Of a stretch of 64,000 bases of DNA, positions 26,668 to 38,000 are shown piece after piece. The first letter of the stretch is position 1. Each line of letters opens with the position of its first letter. This DNA comes from Bursaphelenchus xylophilus (Eukaryota > Nematoda > Chromadorea > Rhabditida > Aphelenchoididae), in the NCBI GenBank assembly GCA_904066235.2, contig CAJFCV020000003.1, positions 9,424,001 through 9,488,000 of the forward strand, read 5' to 3'. The position numbers were made by a program, and so were the translations under genes. The notes beneath the pieces are model-generated. The model was given only the letters and a program-made list of their open reading frames with translations, searched no databases and was not told the origin of the DNA.

Positions 26668-27111
26668 TTACTTTTGCTTGACGATTTCGGTGACGTTATG
26701 TCTGTTTTTGCCGCCCTTCAAAGGAACATGAACAAAATCATGCAACTGGATTACTTCTTTTGTAACATTCGGACTCAAATTACGGGCCTCCAAATCGATG
26801 GCGTAGTTCTCACCATTCACAATTTGTTTTTGAGCAGCGAGCACTTGATGGAACTTTAGCTTCTGATGGCTTTGCTTCGCGAAAATGTGGACAGCCTTCT
26901 TGGCGAGCCTCTGGAATTATGGATACTTGATTACTGAATAAGTTGAAGTCGGAATTTTCTCGATTCTTTTTCTACTCACCACAACTAGTGGATCATCCAA
27001 AGGGACATCGGAAAATCCACCTAGCACTTGCCGTGGCTTCTGGGTTGGCTCCGACAAGGAGCGATGGGCAACCAACAAGACAACAAAGAGCACAGTAACT
27101 TTGAACAACAT
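26668..27111 (-). CDS. Secreted cystatin (cysteine protease inhibitor), copy 2
   Basis: Exons 27111-26980 and 26910-26668 on the minus strand encode 124 residues. Signal peptide MLFKVTVLFVVLLVAHRSL, N-terminal Gly pair in LGGFSDVPLDDPLVV, inhibitory hairpin QIVNG in VLAAQKQIVNGENYAID, then the conserved strand LEARNLSPNV. The PW of the second hairpin is missing, as in copy 1 (HVPLKG), so cathepsin affinity may rest on the first two sites. The intron is 69 bases at the same position and phase as in copy 1. Signal peptide, intron position and upstream block show recent tandem duplication; differences cluster before the Gly pair and in the last 30 residues. Confidence 0.9.
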
Positions 27112-27825
27112 CTTCAAGTGGAGAACCGTTGCAGAAAAGTTTCAATTTATAGTGGCGATAATAAGAGCAATTATTCAAATATATTCAGGTATAATTGGCG
27201 ATTAATTGGTAAGATGGCTTCTTTATGCCTTCTGCATTTAATTGAGCCTTTTTCGCATGATGCAATAGGATGGTTATGTGCTATGGTTGCTAGCTTACTA
27301 AAGGTACCTTAAAAATTGTTCTAGGAATTACTAAATTTTAGTTCGCGCTTTCCAGCAGCAGCTATGGAATTCTTGCGAAAGAGCGCGTAAAATGTGTAGA
27401 ACCGGCCAGACAAAAAACAATTTTTGTAAAAAAATTTTTGATCCTTTTTACGGCAAATTATTAGTTTTAATTTTTTAAATTATAATTTAAGTTGATTAAG
27501 AATATGAAACTTTATTGAAATTTTGGAAGGCAGTTAGCTTTAGTATTATTTTTTCAAATTTTGATTTCTTTTGGAAAAGGTTTAGACAGCGTATTTTGCG
27601 AGGTATGAAAAATTCGGAAAAAAAGCGATAACACGCGATTTTTTGCCTTTTTTTGTACGGTGCAGGCAGAGTTTTATATATTTGTAATGCCTTGTATGTG
27701 GGGTTCAACACATCTCACAATCAGGTCAAAAATTTTCTTGTGCAGTGTTTTTGGGGGTTTTGAAGGTATTAACAAGGTTAATACGTGTATAGCCTGGCCT
27801 CAATGGACTGTTTGGATCATTCCGA

Positions 27826-28295
27826 AAAGAAAGTGCAAACTTACATACAAAATATGTAAATCTAATGTAAGCCACACCTGAAAGATTTTGCTTTGAAATA
27901 ATAGAATGCTTACGCTTTCTTTGATGATTCTTTCCCCTAATAGCTTCCTTTCCGCGCTTCACCCGCTCTCTTCTTGTGCGTATCAAACAATGCGTCAGAA
28001 ATGAGAAGAGCAAGCGGCGAGAGGAGGGCATAAAGATGCAAATTTCATAAAAGAGAGCGCAATATTCAAAAGAAAGCTAAAGGAGACGTTAGAGCGGCGA
28101 ATTAACTCCAAAAACATGCTGTTTCCCGTCCCAAAAACTCTTGATGTTTCTAATATCCCTCGAGCAAAAGGGTTGTTCTTCGGTTTATTAACCCAAGTTT
28201 GAGGTTAGCTCATGTTTCGGCTCGGATGTTTCTGTGGCTGATAAAGAGAAATTTTGGAACGCTCGACGTACATCGTTGAGCACATATTGATAGAT
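27826..28295. repeat. Cystatin-associated upstream block, copy 2 (direct repeat)
   Basis: Partner of 26108-26571. It contains TTTCCGCGCTTCACCCGCTC, GGAGACGTTAGAGCGGCGAA and GAGGTTAGCTCATGTTTCGG almost unchanged. No open frame is shared by the copies, so conservation reflects recent duplication or a regulatory role. Confidence 0.85.
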
Positions 28296-28366
28296 AATAA
28301 ATAAAATAATGGGCGGTTATCACAGTGTTTGTCACATTTATTACCTATATATTTATCATCCTTATT

Positions 28367-29862
28367 CTATGGTTCGGCAATCATTATGAGAACATAAAGC
28401 ATGTTGAAGAAATGAAAGCACTCCTTGACAATGCTGATGGCCCACAGTTGTAAAGGAATTTGCAATGCAAAACAAGCGGTCTGGAATTGAAATACTAACA
28501 CTAATACTGAAGACCTGCATGAATACTAAAAAAACCTTTCATGGCCAGATACTTACCAATACAAGACTACTAAGATCGTAGCTAATGTAGTGCTGAGATC
28601 CTGAAGAAGATAATAAAAACATTTGAAAATCGTGTATAAACCGCACTGACCGTGAACAGCGAACGCCAGACAGTTGTAGCCAAGGGCGAAGAAGTCATAC
28701 TGCCAGTGAAGTTTGACATAAAGACGGTCGAATTTGATGACTCCTTTCAGGAAAATGTAAACCATCCAAGTGCTGGTCTGAAATCACCTTTTTTCAGCAT
28801 TGCTAGTGATTACGATCGCTTAGTTTTTATTTGATGACAAACAAAATTTTCGAAGTGTTATGTTTAAATTATGTACAGAAACTGTATTATAGGTTAGATA
28901 TCAATTTATGAAAAACAACAAGTTTTGAAAGAGGCAGCCAAGATATTCAGCAATCTTTGTCAACGGGAGAATGTGCGAAAAGCGAAAAGCGGTCAAAGAA
29001 AAAACATGTTTTGTAGAAAATTGAGATCTATGTATAGTAAAAATCTGGCCGAAATTTTTCAAGCAATACACTTGCTCAAATTGCAGTCGGATTTTGATCA
29101 ACTTTCCAACAAAAGTCATCGGTTATTTCCGCAAAGTACAAGCTAAAAAAAATCTCGCAAATATTTTTGAAAAATGTAATCCAAATTTTTAACATATTTT
29201 TTTACATTTGCTTCAGACCCAATCGTTGCACTTGTGACCACAAATTTTTTAAACCGTCTACAGAAGAAATTTCTCTGAATACCGGCCAATTGTCTATCTT
29301 CCACACAAAAGAATTCTATCTTCTTCTCTTGAAATCACAGTCTTTACAATGTCTTTACAACACTACCCTCGCCACAACTTACAATATTGTAAAGCAGCTG
29401 TACATAATAGGCGGCAGGATGTGTTACCAACGAATAAAAGGAGGGTTGTAATCCTCTCCACAAGGTCATCTTCCCATTGTCGTATAATTTTAGAAAGCAA
29501 ATTATTGTTGTTATTACAATGTACAGTGCCTCGCCCGCAATTACGGCGCCACATCCGCCTCGAACCACACATGAAGAGCAGCAACAGAGCGGCTCAAGTT
29601 CAAGATGTCGAAGACGGACTCTGCAGTAGCGATATTTACTGTGCCGTCGTTTGAAATCAACAGCTTTTGAGAAAATTTTGAACGGTAAATTGTAGCAAAC
29701 ACATTTTTTCAATGAAAATTTTATGTCATCATTTTTTAAAGGCCTTGTTTTGGTCTTAAATGGAGCTTACTTGTTGTAGATGGACTGTTCTTTTGTCTTT
29801 TGGAGGCAATGCAATGGACAAATGTCTCTGGCCTTCTCCACCGGCTTCATTTTGGCCGCCAT
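28367..29862 (-). CDS. Small four-helix membrane protein, LAPTM-like layout
   Basis: Five exons on the minus strand, 29862-29771, 29620-29383, 28777-28651, 28600-28557 and 28480-28367, are in phase and encode 204 residues. A short charged N-terminus leads to a Cys cluster (LCCCSSCVVRGGCG) and a hydrophobic segment (AVIAGEALYIVITTIICFL). Further hydrophobic stretches are around LLYNITSTWMVYIFL, QYDFFALGYNCLAFAVH and LQLWAISIVKECFHFFNMLY. A Cys-rich cytosolic lead followed by four helices is the layout of LAPTM4/5 lysosomal proteins, but family membership is inferred. It lies 208 bases downstream of the 30071-31351 gene on the same strand. Confidence 0.6.
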
Positions 29863-30070
29863 TTCTTTGAGTGTCTTGTCTGGAATTTACTATTATCATA
29901 TGTATGTCGTAACAAAGCTACGTTCAAATAAACTTTATTTAGACTTGGACCAGACGGAATTATAATAAAATAAGTTTTTTTTAAATAAATTTGACCGTAA
30001 TTTTGTCATCATAAGTATGAACTTATGTTGTAATAAAAGTCTTTAATAATAGTATTACTGTAGTCTAAGT

Positions 30071-31351
30071 TCACAACTCACTTTCTGAAATATCTACAGT
30101 CCGACTTAGCACAATAAAAACTGATCTTACCCTCCCAAACCGGCGGATTAGTTGTCAAAATTCGAATCAGCCTCCGTATTTTCGACTCTTTTGGCTTCTC
30201 TTTCTCCGGCAATGTGAATTCTTCGATCGGCTTTTCATATTGAAGATCCTGACTGAGCTCGCTGATCCGTCGGACATTCTTTATCTTCAAAGCGGCCTTC
30301 TGAAATGCACGAATAATCTAAATGTTTTGACATTGAAAGTTAAAGCCACAACAGGTGAAAGGGATAAATGCATTAGGTCAATCTTTTATGTCATTAGTGG
30401 TTTTTGAAGAGTGTAGGCAAAGAAAAAGTGATGTGACATTTTGGCGTTGACTTGGTTCGGGTTTGTGACTTCAAAGTGGACGTAGCACTATTAGAAAGAA
30501 CATGCTCAAAGTGAGACGTTGAAAACATTAATGAAATGCTTACAAATTGTAGTTATTTTTTCTAATGTTTGACACACGCGAGGCTCCTAATTTGCGCTTT
30601 GCAGAAGTAACTAATGGTGAGATTTTTTGCCCAAGTCAAAGGTAGACAACTTACATTATGACATATGTATGCCTAGCCTTTATCACCTGAGTTCTCCACA
30701 CTTTTTAAAAAGTTTTGTCGACGGTAAAAATGGTTGAATTGATATTACATGTATCTCCAAAACGCGAGCGTAAATTTTCAGTATTGATCTTAGACCTAGG
30801 CCCATATGGTGTGTAAAATTTTTAAAAAACGAGGAAACGTATGCGTGACACGTGGGATGTTTACCTTTTTAGTACTGTAAAAAAATTTAATATACCATAA
30901 GCTGCTAAAGTAATACGTGCAGTCCTGCTTAGTCAATCAAGCTTAAAAATGTCTTCAACGTAGACCAGAGTTGCTAAGGCATCTCTTAGCAGTCCATTCA
31001 TAACTACATTGAATCTACATTTTTGCCCATAGTGGAGCCACACACTTTAGCGATGCAATAAATGCATGGTTATAAATGGGCGATTGCTAATTTTTATTCA
31101 GACGGGAATCGAACTAGGGACTGTTGGATCCAAAAGCTAGACCTCTAACCACTCGACTAAATAAACACGGGCACCGCGTACGATTGGGTTGGAAGAAAAG
31201 CGAGAGATGAAATAACCACGGGTGTAGAAAAATACAAGTCGATGATTTTATTCGTATTTTACAACATTTACACTACGAAAATATTAGTACCTACCTTCAA
31301 CGTCTTCTTATCCACCTCCCCCGGATACTGTAGCGGATTTATTTTGTTCAT
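30071..31351 (-). CDS. Small charged protein of 79 residues, family unknown
   Basis: Exons 31351-31295, 30299-30131 and 30084-30071 on the minus strand, all with good GT-AG borders; the last intron is only 46 bases and the last exon 14 bases. The protein starts MNKINPLQYPGEVDKKTLK, is rich in Lys, Glu and Arg (EEFTLPEKEKPKESKIRRL), and ends NPPVWEESEL. No signal peptide or membrane segment. I do not recognise it. The first intron (995 bases) holds a tRNA-like segment. The gene starts 75 bases after the stop of the prepropeptide gene, so it may be the second cistron of an operon. Confidence 0.55.
31099..31172 (-). other. tRNA-like segment in an intron
   Basis: The minus strand has an A box TAGTCGAGTGG and a B-box-like AGTTCGATTCC. 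GTTTATT before and AATAAA after can pair as an acceptor stem. The D and T stems are poor and the spacing is off, so it is a tRNA pseudogene or SINE head, not a confident tRNA. Confidence 0.4.
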
Positions 31352-31426
31352 GGTTAACACGGCCAAATAGTTTTACTATTTTATGGAGTCGACAATCAAA
31401 AAGAAAACGACAAAGGACACAATAAT

Positions 31427-34400
31427 TTAAAAGTTTTTTATTATTGGAATAAAACGAGGCGGGAGTTCCAATTCGGGCAGCGAACGTCGTCTTCGGCGGG
31501 AGCTCTCTTCGGGATCTTCGATGTCATCTTCTGGAAAAAAGAAATGTGAAATAAGGTGTTTAAAAAAGTTAAAAATTTTAAGACTCTGCGCAACAAATCA
31601 AGACCTTTAAAATTGTTGGTTATGGAAGGGTTTTATTGTAGGAAGGTTCATTTTGGACAAACTGTAAAATTTCTTTTTTTGAACCTATGAAATTGTTTAT
31701 TATAGATAGATTTTGACTGGAATTTTGCTGTACAGAACTTATACTGTCTTTTTCAAAGTTATAAAAATGATAAAAAATAGGTTCAACAACATAAATTTTA
31801 ATTAATTTTAAAGCTACTTCAATAAATAATTGACTTGTTTGCCCCTATTAATTTCAAAAGTTTATATCAAAACTCTTGGCATTGCATAACCTTTTGGCAA
31901 CGAAGTCAAAAGTCCAGTCGTAAACCTCAAGATATGACGCAAAAAACTCTTCAGAAGTCGGAGATGATACTCATCTGATGACGAAAACTTTTTTCAATAA
32001 AATACGGACTTAGAAACATCGCTGAATGTTCTAAAAAGGTTTAAAAATCTTTTGAAAATCGCATTTTACAAATTTTAAAATGCGATTTGTTTTCTGAACC
32101 GTAATTGTAAACCTTTTTGAATTGGAAAAAGGGGAAAAATTGGCTATTAGATTACTGTTAAAAACCGGTGAAGAACCTCCTAGGCACTGTTAAAACCCTG
32201 TATAATGAATGGCAAAGGTCTAAAAGAATTATTTGTTATAGAAGGGCATTGTTTCACAGAGGTTTACTTTGGACAAAAAATGACTATTCCGGCCTTAAAA
32301 AGCGTTCGTTATAGAGAGGTTTTGTAGTATGGAAGACGTTTTCTTAAAACTTTAACTATGCACATTTATGGCCACAGTATTATAAAAAAGATTTTTGCGG
32401 CGAAAAGTTCGCTTTTTAACTCGAAATTTGGCTAAAAATAGAACTTTCGCGGCTCCCACGGAAGCGAAATTTAAGTCATCACCCTCATCATCTTCACAAT
32501 ATCATTGTTTCTTGCGCGTTTTTTAATCCGCAACCTCTATTCTTAGCGTCATTATAATACTCTCCAAATTATGAATGCAGAAACGCAACAATAATAGAAT
32601 TTTTATGAGCAAAAATGATTTCCGACGTAAAATTTTGGACCGAGTTCAAAGTAGTTGTGAAATCGACCCACAAATTATACTCAGCACGCAAATTAGGGGT
32701 TATTCGGTGCATACGACAAACAAGTCGTCAGAAATTGCGACGAATATTTTCGAAGGAGGAAGTTGATAACTGACTAAACGTACTTTGAAAAGAAAAAAAA
32801 AAGATTTTTTGAAAAGTTCGAAACTTTGACGCGATTAATTCTACGTTGCACATTTGCCTAACATTTGCTACATTTTTATCACTCAAAAATTTCGTCACAA
32901 CAAAAACAGCCGAGATTTTCAAAGAGCCTTTCTGACGAGAGAGCATGCAAAATACGGAGAGCGGTTAGAGCAAAAGGAAAAACAAAAAAAAATTGCCGCA
33001 GCTGCGACAAAACGTCCTTGGAATTTTCCGCGACTCTGCACTGTGCATGAACCCGAAAAAATCATTTTGCACCGTGCATCCGGCCGAAAAAGTGGATTCG
33101 CACAGTGCAATTTTGTTTTTTGCCTTGTCGCGCGCGATTCCCGTTTTTCGCAGCGACAAATCAACGTTTCGGAGTGCGACGGAATTTTCTGCGACTCTGC
33201 ACTGTGCATGAACCCGAAAAAAACACCATGCACCGTGCATCCGTTCGAAAAAGTGCATTTGCACAGTGCAATTTTTGTTTTTTGCCTTGTCGCGCGCGAT
33301 TCCCATTTTTCACAGCGACAAATCAACTTTTCGGAGCGCGACGGAATTTTCTGCGACTCTGCACTGTGCATGAACCCGAAAAATCATTTTGCACCGTGCA
33401 TCCGGCCGAAAAGTGCATTCGCACAGTGCAATTTTGTTTTTTTGCCTTTTCCGTTTTTCGCAGCGACAAATCAACTTTTCGGAGCGCGACGGAATTTGGG
33501 GGCAGCGAGAAATTCCAAGGGCTTTTTGCCGCGACGCATGCTCGCGAAAAAAACGTTTCCGGTGACCACCAAAAAAAATCGGCGGTGTCCGCAAAGTGCA
33601 AGCTGTAAATCTCGGATAAGCTCATCATAAGGTTAATTTTTCTTACGCAATTGTTGTACAGAGTAATAAAAAAATTCACAAATTTTTGTTACTGAAAACC
33701 AACCCCTCTACGATCCGTTTCTCAAGCCTTACCATTGCTAAACAACTGCTGATACGCGTGTAATTGAGTGATCGCCTTGTTCCAGGCGTCTGTATTCCAA
33801 TTCGGTACCATCCGCGGATCACGTAGCACACTCACCAACACTGAAAATGTAAGTTTTTATTTGGCGAAAAAAACAGATGACACTCAAATTTCGCAGGCCC
33901 CAAAAATCTCATTTCCCCCATCAGCTGATTAGTGAACCCGCTATTCGAGAGGAGGAGATTTCGTGCCGAATTCGATAAAAAGGATGACGAATTCGGAAGT
34001 AAATTGGATAATAGGCTTGAATAAGTGGCAAATGTCGAGAAAAATGTGATGTAATTTTGCAGAATTTCATTAAAATTTCAATTTCAAAATTGCATTACAT
34101 TTATTGGGTTATACCAATTTAATTTGCCTACGTTTTGTCGGTTGATAAAAGTTCGGAAAATTAAGAAAATAATTGAAAAAAAGGCGTTGAAAATTCTCAG
34201 GAACATTGGGTAGAGCGCGTTGGTTCTCAGGGTTTAATTATAGGGTTGAATTATGTTGTAGGTTGCAAAAAAAGTAGGAAATTGTAAGAAAAACCGACGT
34301 GACAATAGGAAAAAATTTAAAAAAGATAAAAAAGCGTCGAAAAATTTTAAAAAAAATCATAAAATATCGAGCAAGTTTGATTTTGAAACTCCAGATTTTT

Positions 34401-34683
34401 TTTCAAAAAATAAAAAAAAAGGGTTTTAAAATGAGATCTTTTAAATTCAAATCCTCAAAATCCCAAAAATTTTTTTTTCAAAAGTTGAAAAAAAATTTTT
34501 AAAATGATTTTTTTATATTTAAATCCTCAAAATCCCAAAAAAAAATTTTTTAAAAAATCCCCTCAACTTACTAGAACAATGCCCAGATTTGCATCCATAC
34601 ATGGGCGCCCTCTTGAAGGGGATCGCCATCACCGACGCCAAGCATAGTCCCAATACCGTCCACACGTGCATTTGTCGACCCAT
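31427..34683 (-). CDS. Putative secreted prepropeptide (neuropeptide-like), 107 residues
   Basis: Three minus-strand exons, 34683-34572, 33840-33733 and 31530-31427, join in phase. A signal peptide (MHVWTVLGLCLASVMA) is followed by a Lys-Arg site (IPFKR), then APMYGCKSGHCS with a cysteine pair, a middle segment (PRMVPNWNTDAWNKAITQLH), an acidic stretch (EDDIEDPEESS), five Arg, and a last segment SLPELELPPRFIPIIKNF. This layout suits a processed peptide precursor. The start ATG lies one base after a TTCCAG, the form of a spliced-leader acceptor. I recognise no named peptide family. The long second intron contains tandem repeats. Caution: the plus strand across the first exon is also open (34572-34793) with plausible codon use, so strand assignment rests on the signal peptide and the three phase-matched exons. 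Confidence 0.5.
32990..33610. repeat. Tandem repeat, about 160-bp unit, three copies, GCACAGTGC-rich
   Basis: Units start near 33033, 33193 and 33355 with GACTCTGCACTGTGCATGAA, and each contains GCACCGTGCATCCG and GCACAGTGCAATTTT; the third is shortened. The array leaves long open frames on both strands (up to 258 residues), which follow from repeat composition and are not credible genes. It lies in the second intron of the prepropeptide gene. Confidence 0.85.
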
Positions 34684-35749
34684 TCTGGAAGGGGATTCAT
34701 GTAAACTGACCAACGTCGCAAACTGCACGACACGTACCGACAACGAAGCCACACCCCCTGAGGGGAAAAATGTGGGAACGGCCGGGCGAATCTAACGTAC
34801 TTAAGAGCCGAGGGGTTTGGATTCAAATTTCGGGTGATGATGTAGATGAGAGAGAGTGAAATTGAGTCATTGGGAGATTGAAACAAACAAAATTTAATTT
34901 CAAAAAAAAAAAAAATTTTTTTAATTTTTTGATTTTTTTTTATTTGAATTTAAAAAATTTTTGTTTAATTTTCCAAAAAAATTTTTGAAACTAAAAAAAA
35001 AATAAAAAAAATAATGAAAATTTAATTAGAAAATCTTCGAAAAATTTGAAATCTTTGCCCTTGGCATTCTTGGTGGTCCTTTTCCCGACCTTTGAGCGCC
35101 CCACAAATTCGCGGAATGACACTACAAAAAAGTCGACAAAGTTCTATCAAAATTAAATGGGGAATTGAGATGGGGCCAAAAGTATTCGAAATGAGCAGTC
35201 GAAATGACCCAAAAAAAGGAGTTTCAGGACGGGCCTCCTACGCATGGATGATTAACCGAAAACGACTATAGTCTATTACGACCTTGTCTGCACATTACAT
35301 GTACGAGGAATTTGGGTGTAATTGCTGTCATCGGCGGAGAACTTGGGAGCGGAAAAAACGGGGATAGTGCAAAAGAAGAGAAAGATACGAGGTGACGTTG
35401 GGGGTTTGAAAAAATAATTTTTTATGGACTTGTGAACAAAGTAAAGTAAAAAAAATTTATAAACCGAGAAGCAACTTTGCCCAAAAGTTTATGTTAAATT
35501 TTTATCTTGCCGAGGGACAATGGAAGATGATGAGAGACAGTAACATAAAGCATTTTTGCCAGCCATACTTTGTGTGAAATTTGAGCGAAAAAGTTAAATT
35601 TTTTATTTTAGCCACATACGATAAAAATTTTTCATTTTTTCCTAGGGCCAATAGCTACTTCTTTCCTGCTAGGCTTGGCAATTTAAGTGTCCCAAAAATT
35701 TCTGCGTCCACTGTATCAATAACGACGGAAAGAGCGAGTAAACATTCTA
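34684..35749. other. AT-rich flank of the prepropeptide gene
   Basis: Long A and T runs from 34890 to 35040. A short coding-like stretch on the minus strand at about 35033-35127 (SFREFVGRSKVGKRTTK) has an acceptor-like TTGTAG but no donor or partner exon. No gene assigned. Confidence 0.35.
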
Positions 35750-36006
35750 CAGTGCCGAACCTGATCTAGTGGCAAAAAACGTACCATTTTGCATCCGGGA
35801 AGTATAAAAAATGTATCAAAATGCCTCCCACTCCACGTAAAAAGACACCGTTTTGAAGGGCGCGCCCTTTCCCTCTCAAAAACAGCGGGCAAGTTTTTGA
35901 AATCGAAGTTTTTTTCACTTGTAGAGGGAGGTATTTTGATACATTTTTTGATACTTCTCGGATGCAAAATGGTACGTTTTTTGCCACTGAATCAGGTCCG
36001 CCATTG
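35750..36006. mobile_element. CAGTGGGGGACC MITE, copy 3
   Basis: Terminal repeats CAGTGCCGAACCTGATCTAG and CTGAATCAGGTCCGCCATTG with TA on each side; 257 bases. The core keeps the TTTTTTCACTT arms and GGGCGCGCCCTTT, in the same order as the other copies. Confidence 0.85.
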
Positions 36007-36880
36007 TACGTGCTGCCTAGATTATTAATATTAATTTTTTTTGTAATTTTTTAAACTTTTTTTTTGCCACAGAACATAAAAAAAATTTATTTGATATTTT
36101 CGCAAACATTTTTTCTGATTTGAAACTTCATACTTCACGTGTCCAATACCATAATTACATAATTTCCACATAAAAACTTCGTTATTAATTGCAAACTTTA
36201 TAAAACCACCTTCTGAACCCAAAACTACCCATAAATTAAAGCCTTATCACCTTTCCGGACAGCTCAATGTATTAACAATTAGTTCGCCCCCTTTCCCTAA
36301 CTTTATTAAAGCCTTCAGACTCCAACAACAAACCGGATACTCGTCAGTATCACCCGGTATATATTTAGTACCAAAAAACGTAATTTAATTCGAGAATATT
36401 TCATCGTAAAACGACGTTAACTACATACACAACCATCACCGAAACTAATTAAATATTTACCCATATTAGGCCTTAATTCGAGTATCGAGTGGGTCCTCAA
36501 TCTTAGGCCCCCGTATAATTACCGGACCGTTAAATTCGTATACTCTGATGGCTTTCCCAAACTCCTACCGCCCGCATTTTCAATGTGCACGGAATGTCAC
36601 GGAATCGGCTTCCGAATGAAAAGTTTTTGTACTCAGGAATTACGGAGAAACACCGGGATAAAAATAGAAAAATGAGAGGCAACAAGACACGGGTGGGATT
36701 TTCCTTTAGATTGTGGAAGATGTATTAAGGCAGTAATATTACAACAGTCACAACAAAACACTCTTGAAAACGAGGTGGAACGGTCTAGCAAACTCTTGAA
36801 ACGGTAAACGATCGATTTCATTTTTTGTAGAGCAGCATATGTACAGTACGTATAGGTTCTGAACAAGACAACAACTTTCC
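36007..36880. other. Non-coding region
   Basis: Positions 36240-36620 are less AT-rich, with several TTAAT/AATTA words, and resemble the non-coding blocks around the homeobox gene. No open frame, splice pair or known repeat was found. Confidence 0.35.
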
Positions 36881-36882
36881 GT

Positions 36883-38000
36883 AAAGGCTTTATTTTGCAT
36901 GTTAAAGCCAAAACAGAGAGGTCAACTGTTGTCTTTGCGACAGAGCACAGAAATGAGGAAGCAAGCCTTGCAAAAATGCCTAGAACTTTTCAGGTAATCT
37001 TGTGGCTTCTGACCAGGGATGGCTATCAAATTCCACGCTCTTTATGGGGAGGCATAACTTTCTACGGTAAGAAAAGCTATGAAACGTTTCATGCCAAAAT
37101 TCGCAAAAAAAAACCTCATAATATTGGCCGACTTTAGAGCCAAAAATCTCGGTAGTTTCTGCAAAGCGCAAGCTAGAAGTCTCGTATATGCCTTATTGTT
37201 AGACTTGAGTGATCTAACAGGGGAAGTACTCCAAGTGCGACGCTCAGATTTTCTTTAAATTTTGCACATACGTCGGGTATGGACTAAATATCAATTCCTG
37301 AAAGTTTTAGCTCGCGCTTTGCGGGCGCCCAGATATCGAACGATTTTTCCCGCCGAGAGAGCAAGCTAAACGTAGAGAGCGGTCAGAGAGACACACGCTT
37401 TTTACCATAACTTTGGCAGCTTCGTGCGGAAAAATTTGATTTTTTGTAGAAACATTATCCTTTACGGTTGAAAGAGCCATGAAACTTTTCGTGCCGAAAT
37501 TCAGCAAAAAGTCCTATGTTTTCGCCGACTTTCGATCTAAAAATCTCGGTTGTTTCTGCAAAGCGCGAGCTAGGATTCTCGCATATATCTTAGAAAAAAT
37601 TATTCTAAATTTGTGCCAGGTTTCATCAAAATCTGAGCGTCGCACTTGGAGTACTTCCCCTGTAAGCAAAAATTATCGGCAAAGCCTTTATTTTGCATGC
37701 TGAAGCCAAAGCAGGGAGCTCGACTGTTGTCTTTATTACAGAGGGCAGAAATGAGGAAAGCCGGCCTTGCAAAAATCCCTCGAACTTTCCCGGTAATCTT
37801 ATGGCTTCTGACCAGGGACGGCTTGCAAATGCCATGTTCAAATTTATGACGAGACAAAATTTTGTACGGTAAGAAAAGCTATGAAACATCTCATGCCAAA
37901 ATTCGCAAAAAAACCTCATAATATTGGCCGGCTTTTGATCTAAAAATCTTGGTAGTTTCTGCAAAGCCCGAGCTGGAAATCTCGTATATGAATTATACAA
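36883..38000. repeat. Direct duplication (about 310 bp) flanking a MITE
   Basis: 36883-37190 and 37672-38000 are diverged direct copies sharing GGCTTCTGACCAGGGA, GAAATGAGGAA and AAAAGCTATGAAAC. Between them is the element at 37217-37663. Two copies around one insertion suggest unequal exchange or a composite repeat. Confidence 0.7.
37217..37663. mobile_element. MITE with ACAGGGGAAGTACTCC ends
   Basis: ACAGGGGAAGTACTCCAAGT and ACTTGGAGTACTTCCCCTGT bound 447 bases, and the inverted repeats continue through GCGACGCTCAGATTTT. The interior has GAGAGCGGTCAGAGAG and GCAAAGCGCGAGCTAG, words dispersed elsewhere in 22.9-40 kb. A diverged relative lies at about 39550-40045. Confidence 0.75.

Noticed and set aside
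32854..33630. 258-codon open frame on the plus strand, with 113-167-codon frames on both strands
   Set aside because: It spans a 160-bp tandem array; the same segments are open in several frames and on both strands. Open length is a by-product of repeat composition.
34572..34793. Plus-strand frame with a Cys-containing segment (HTCICRPILEGDSC)
   Set aside because: Codon use is plausible, but there is no ATG-plus-signal arrangement and no phase-matched partner exon, while the minus strand gives three matched exons with a signal peptide. Kept as the main alternative.
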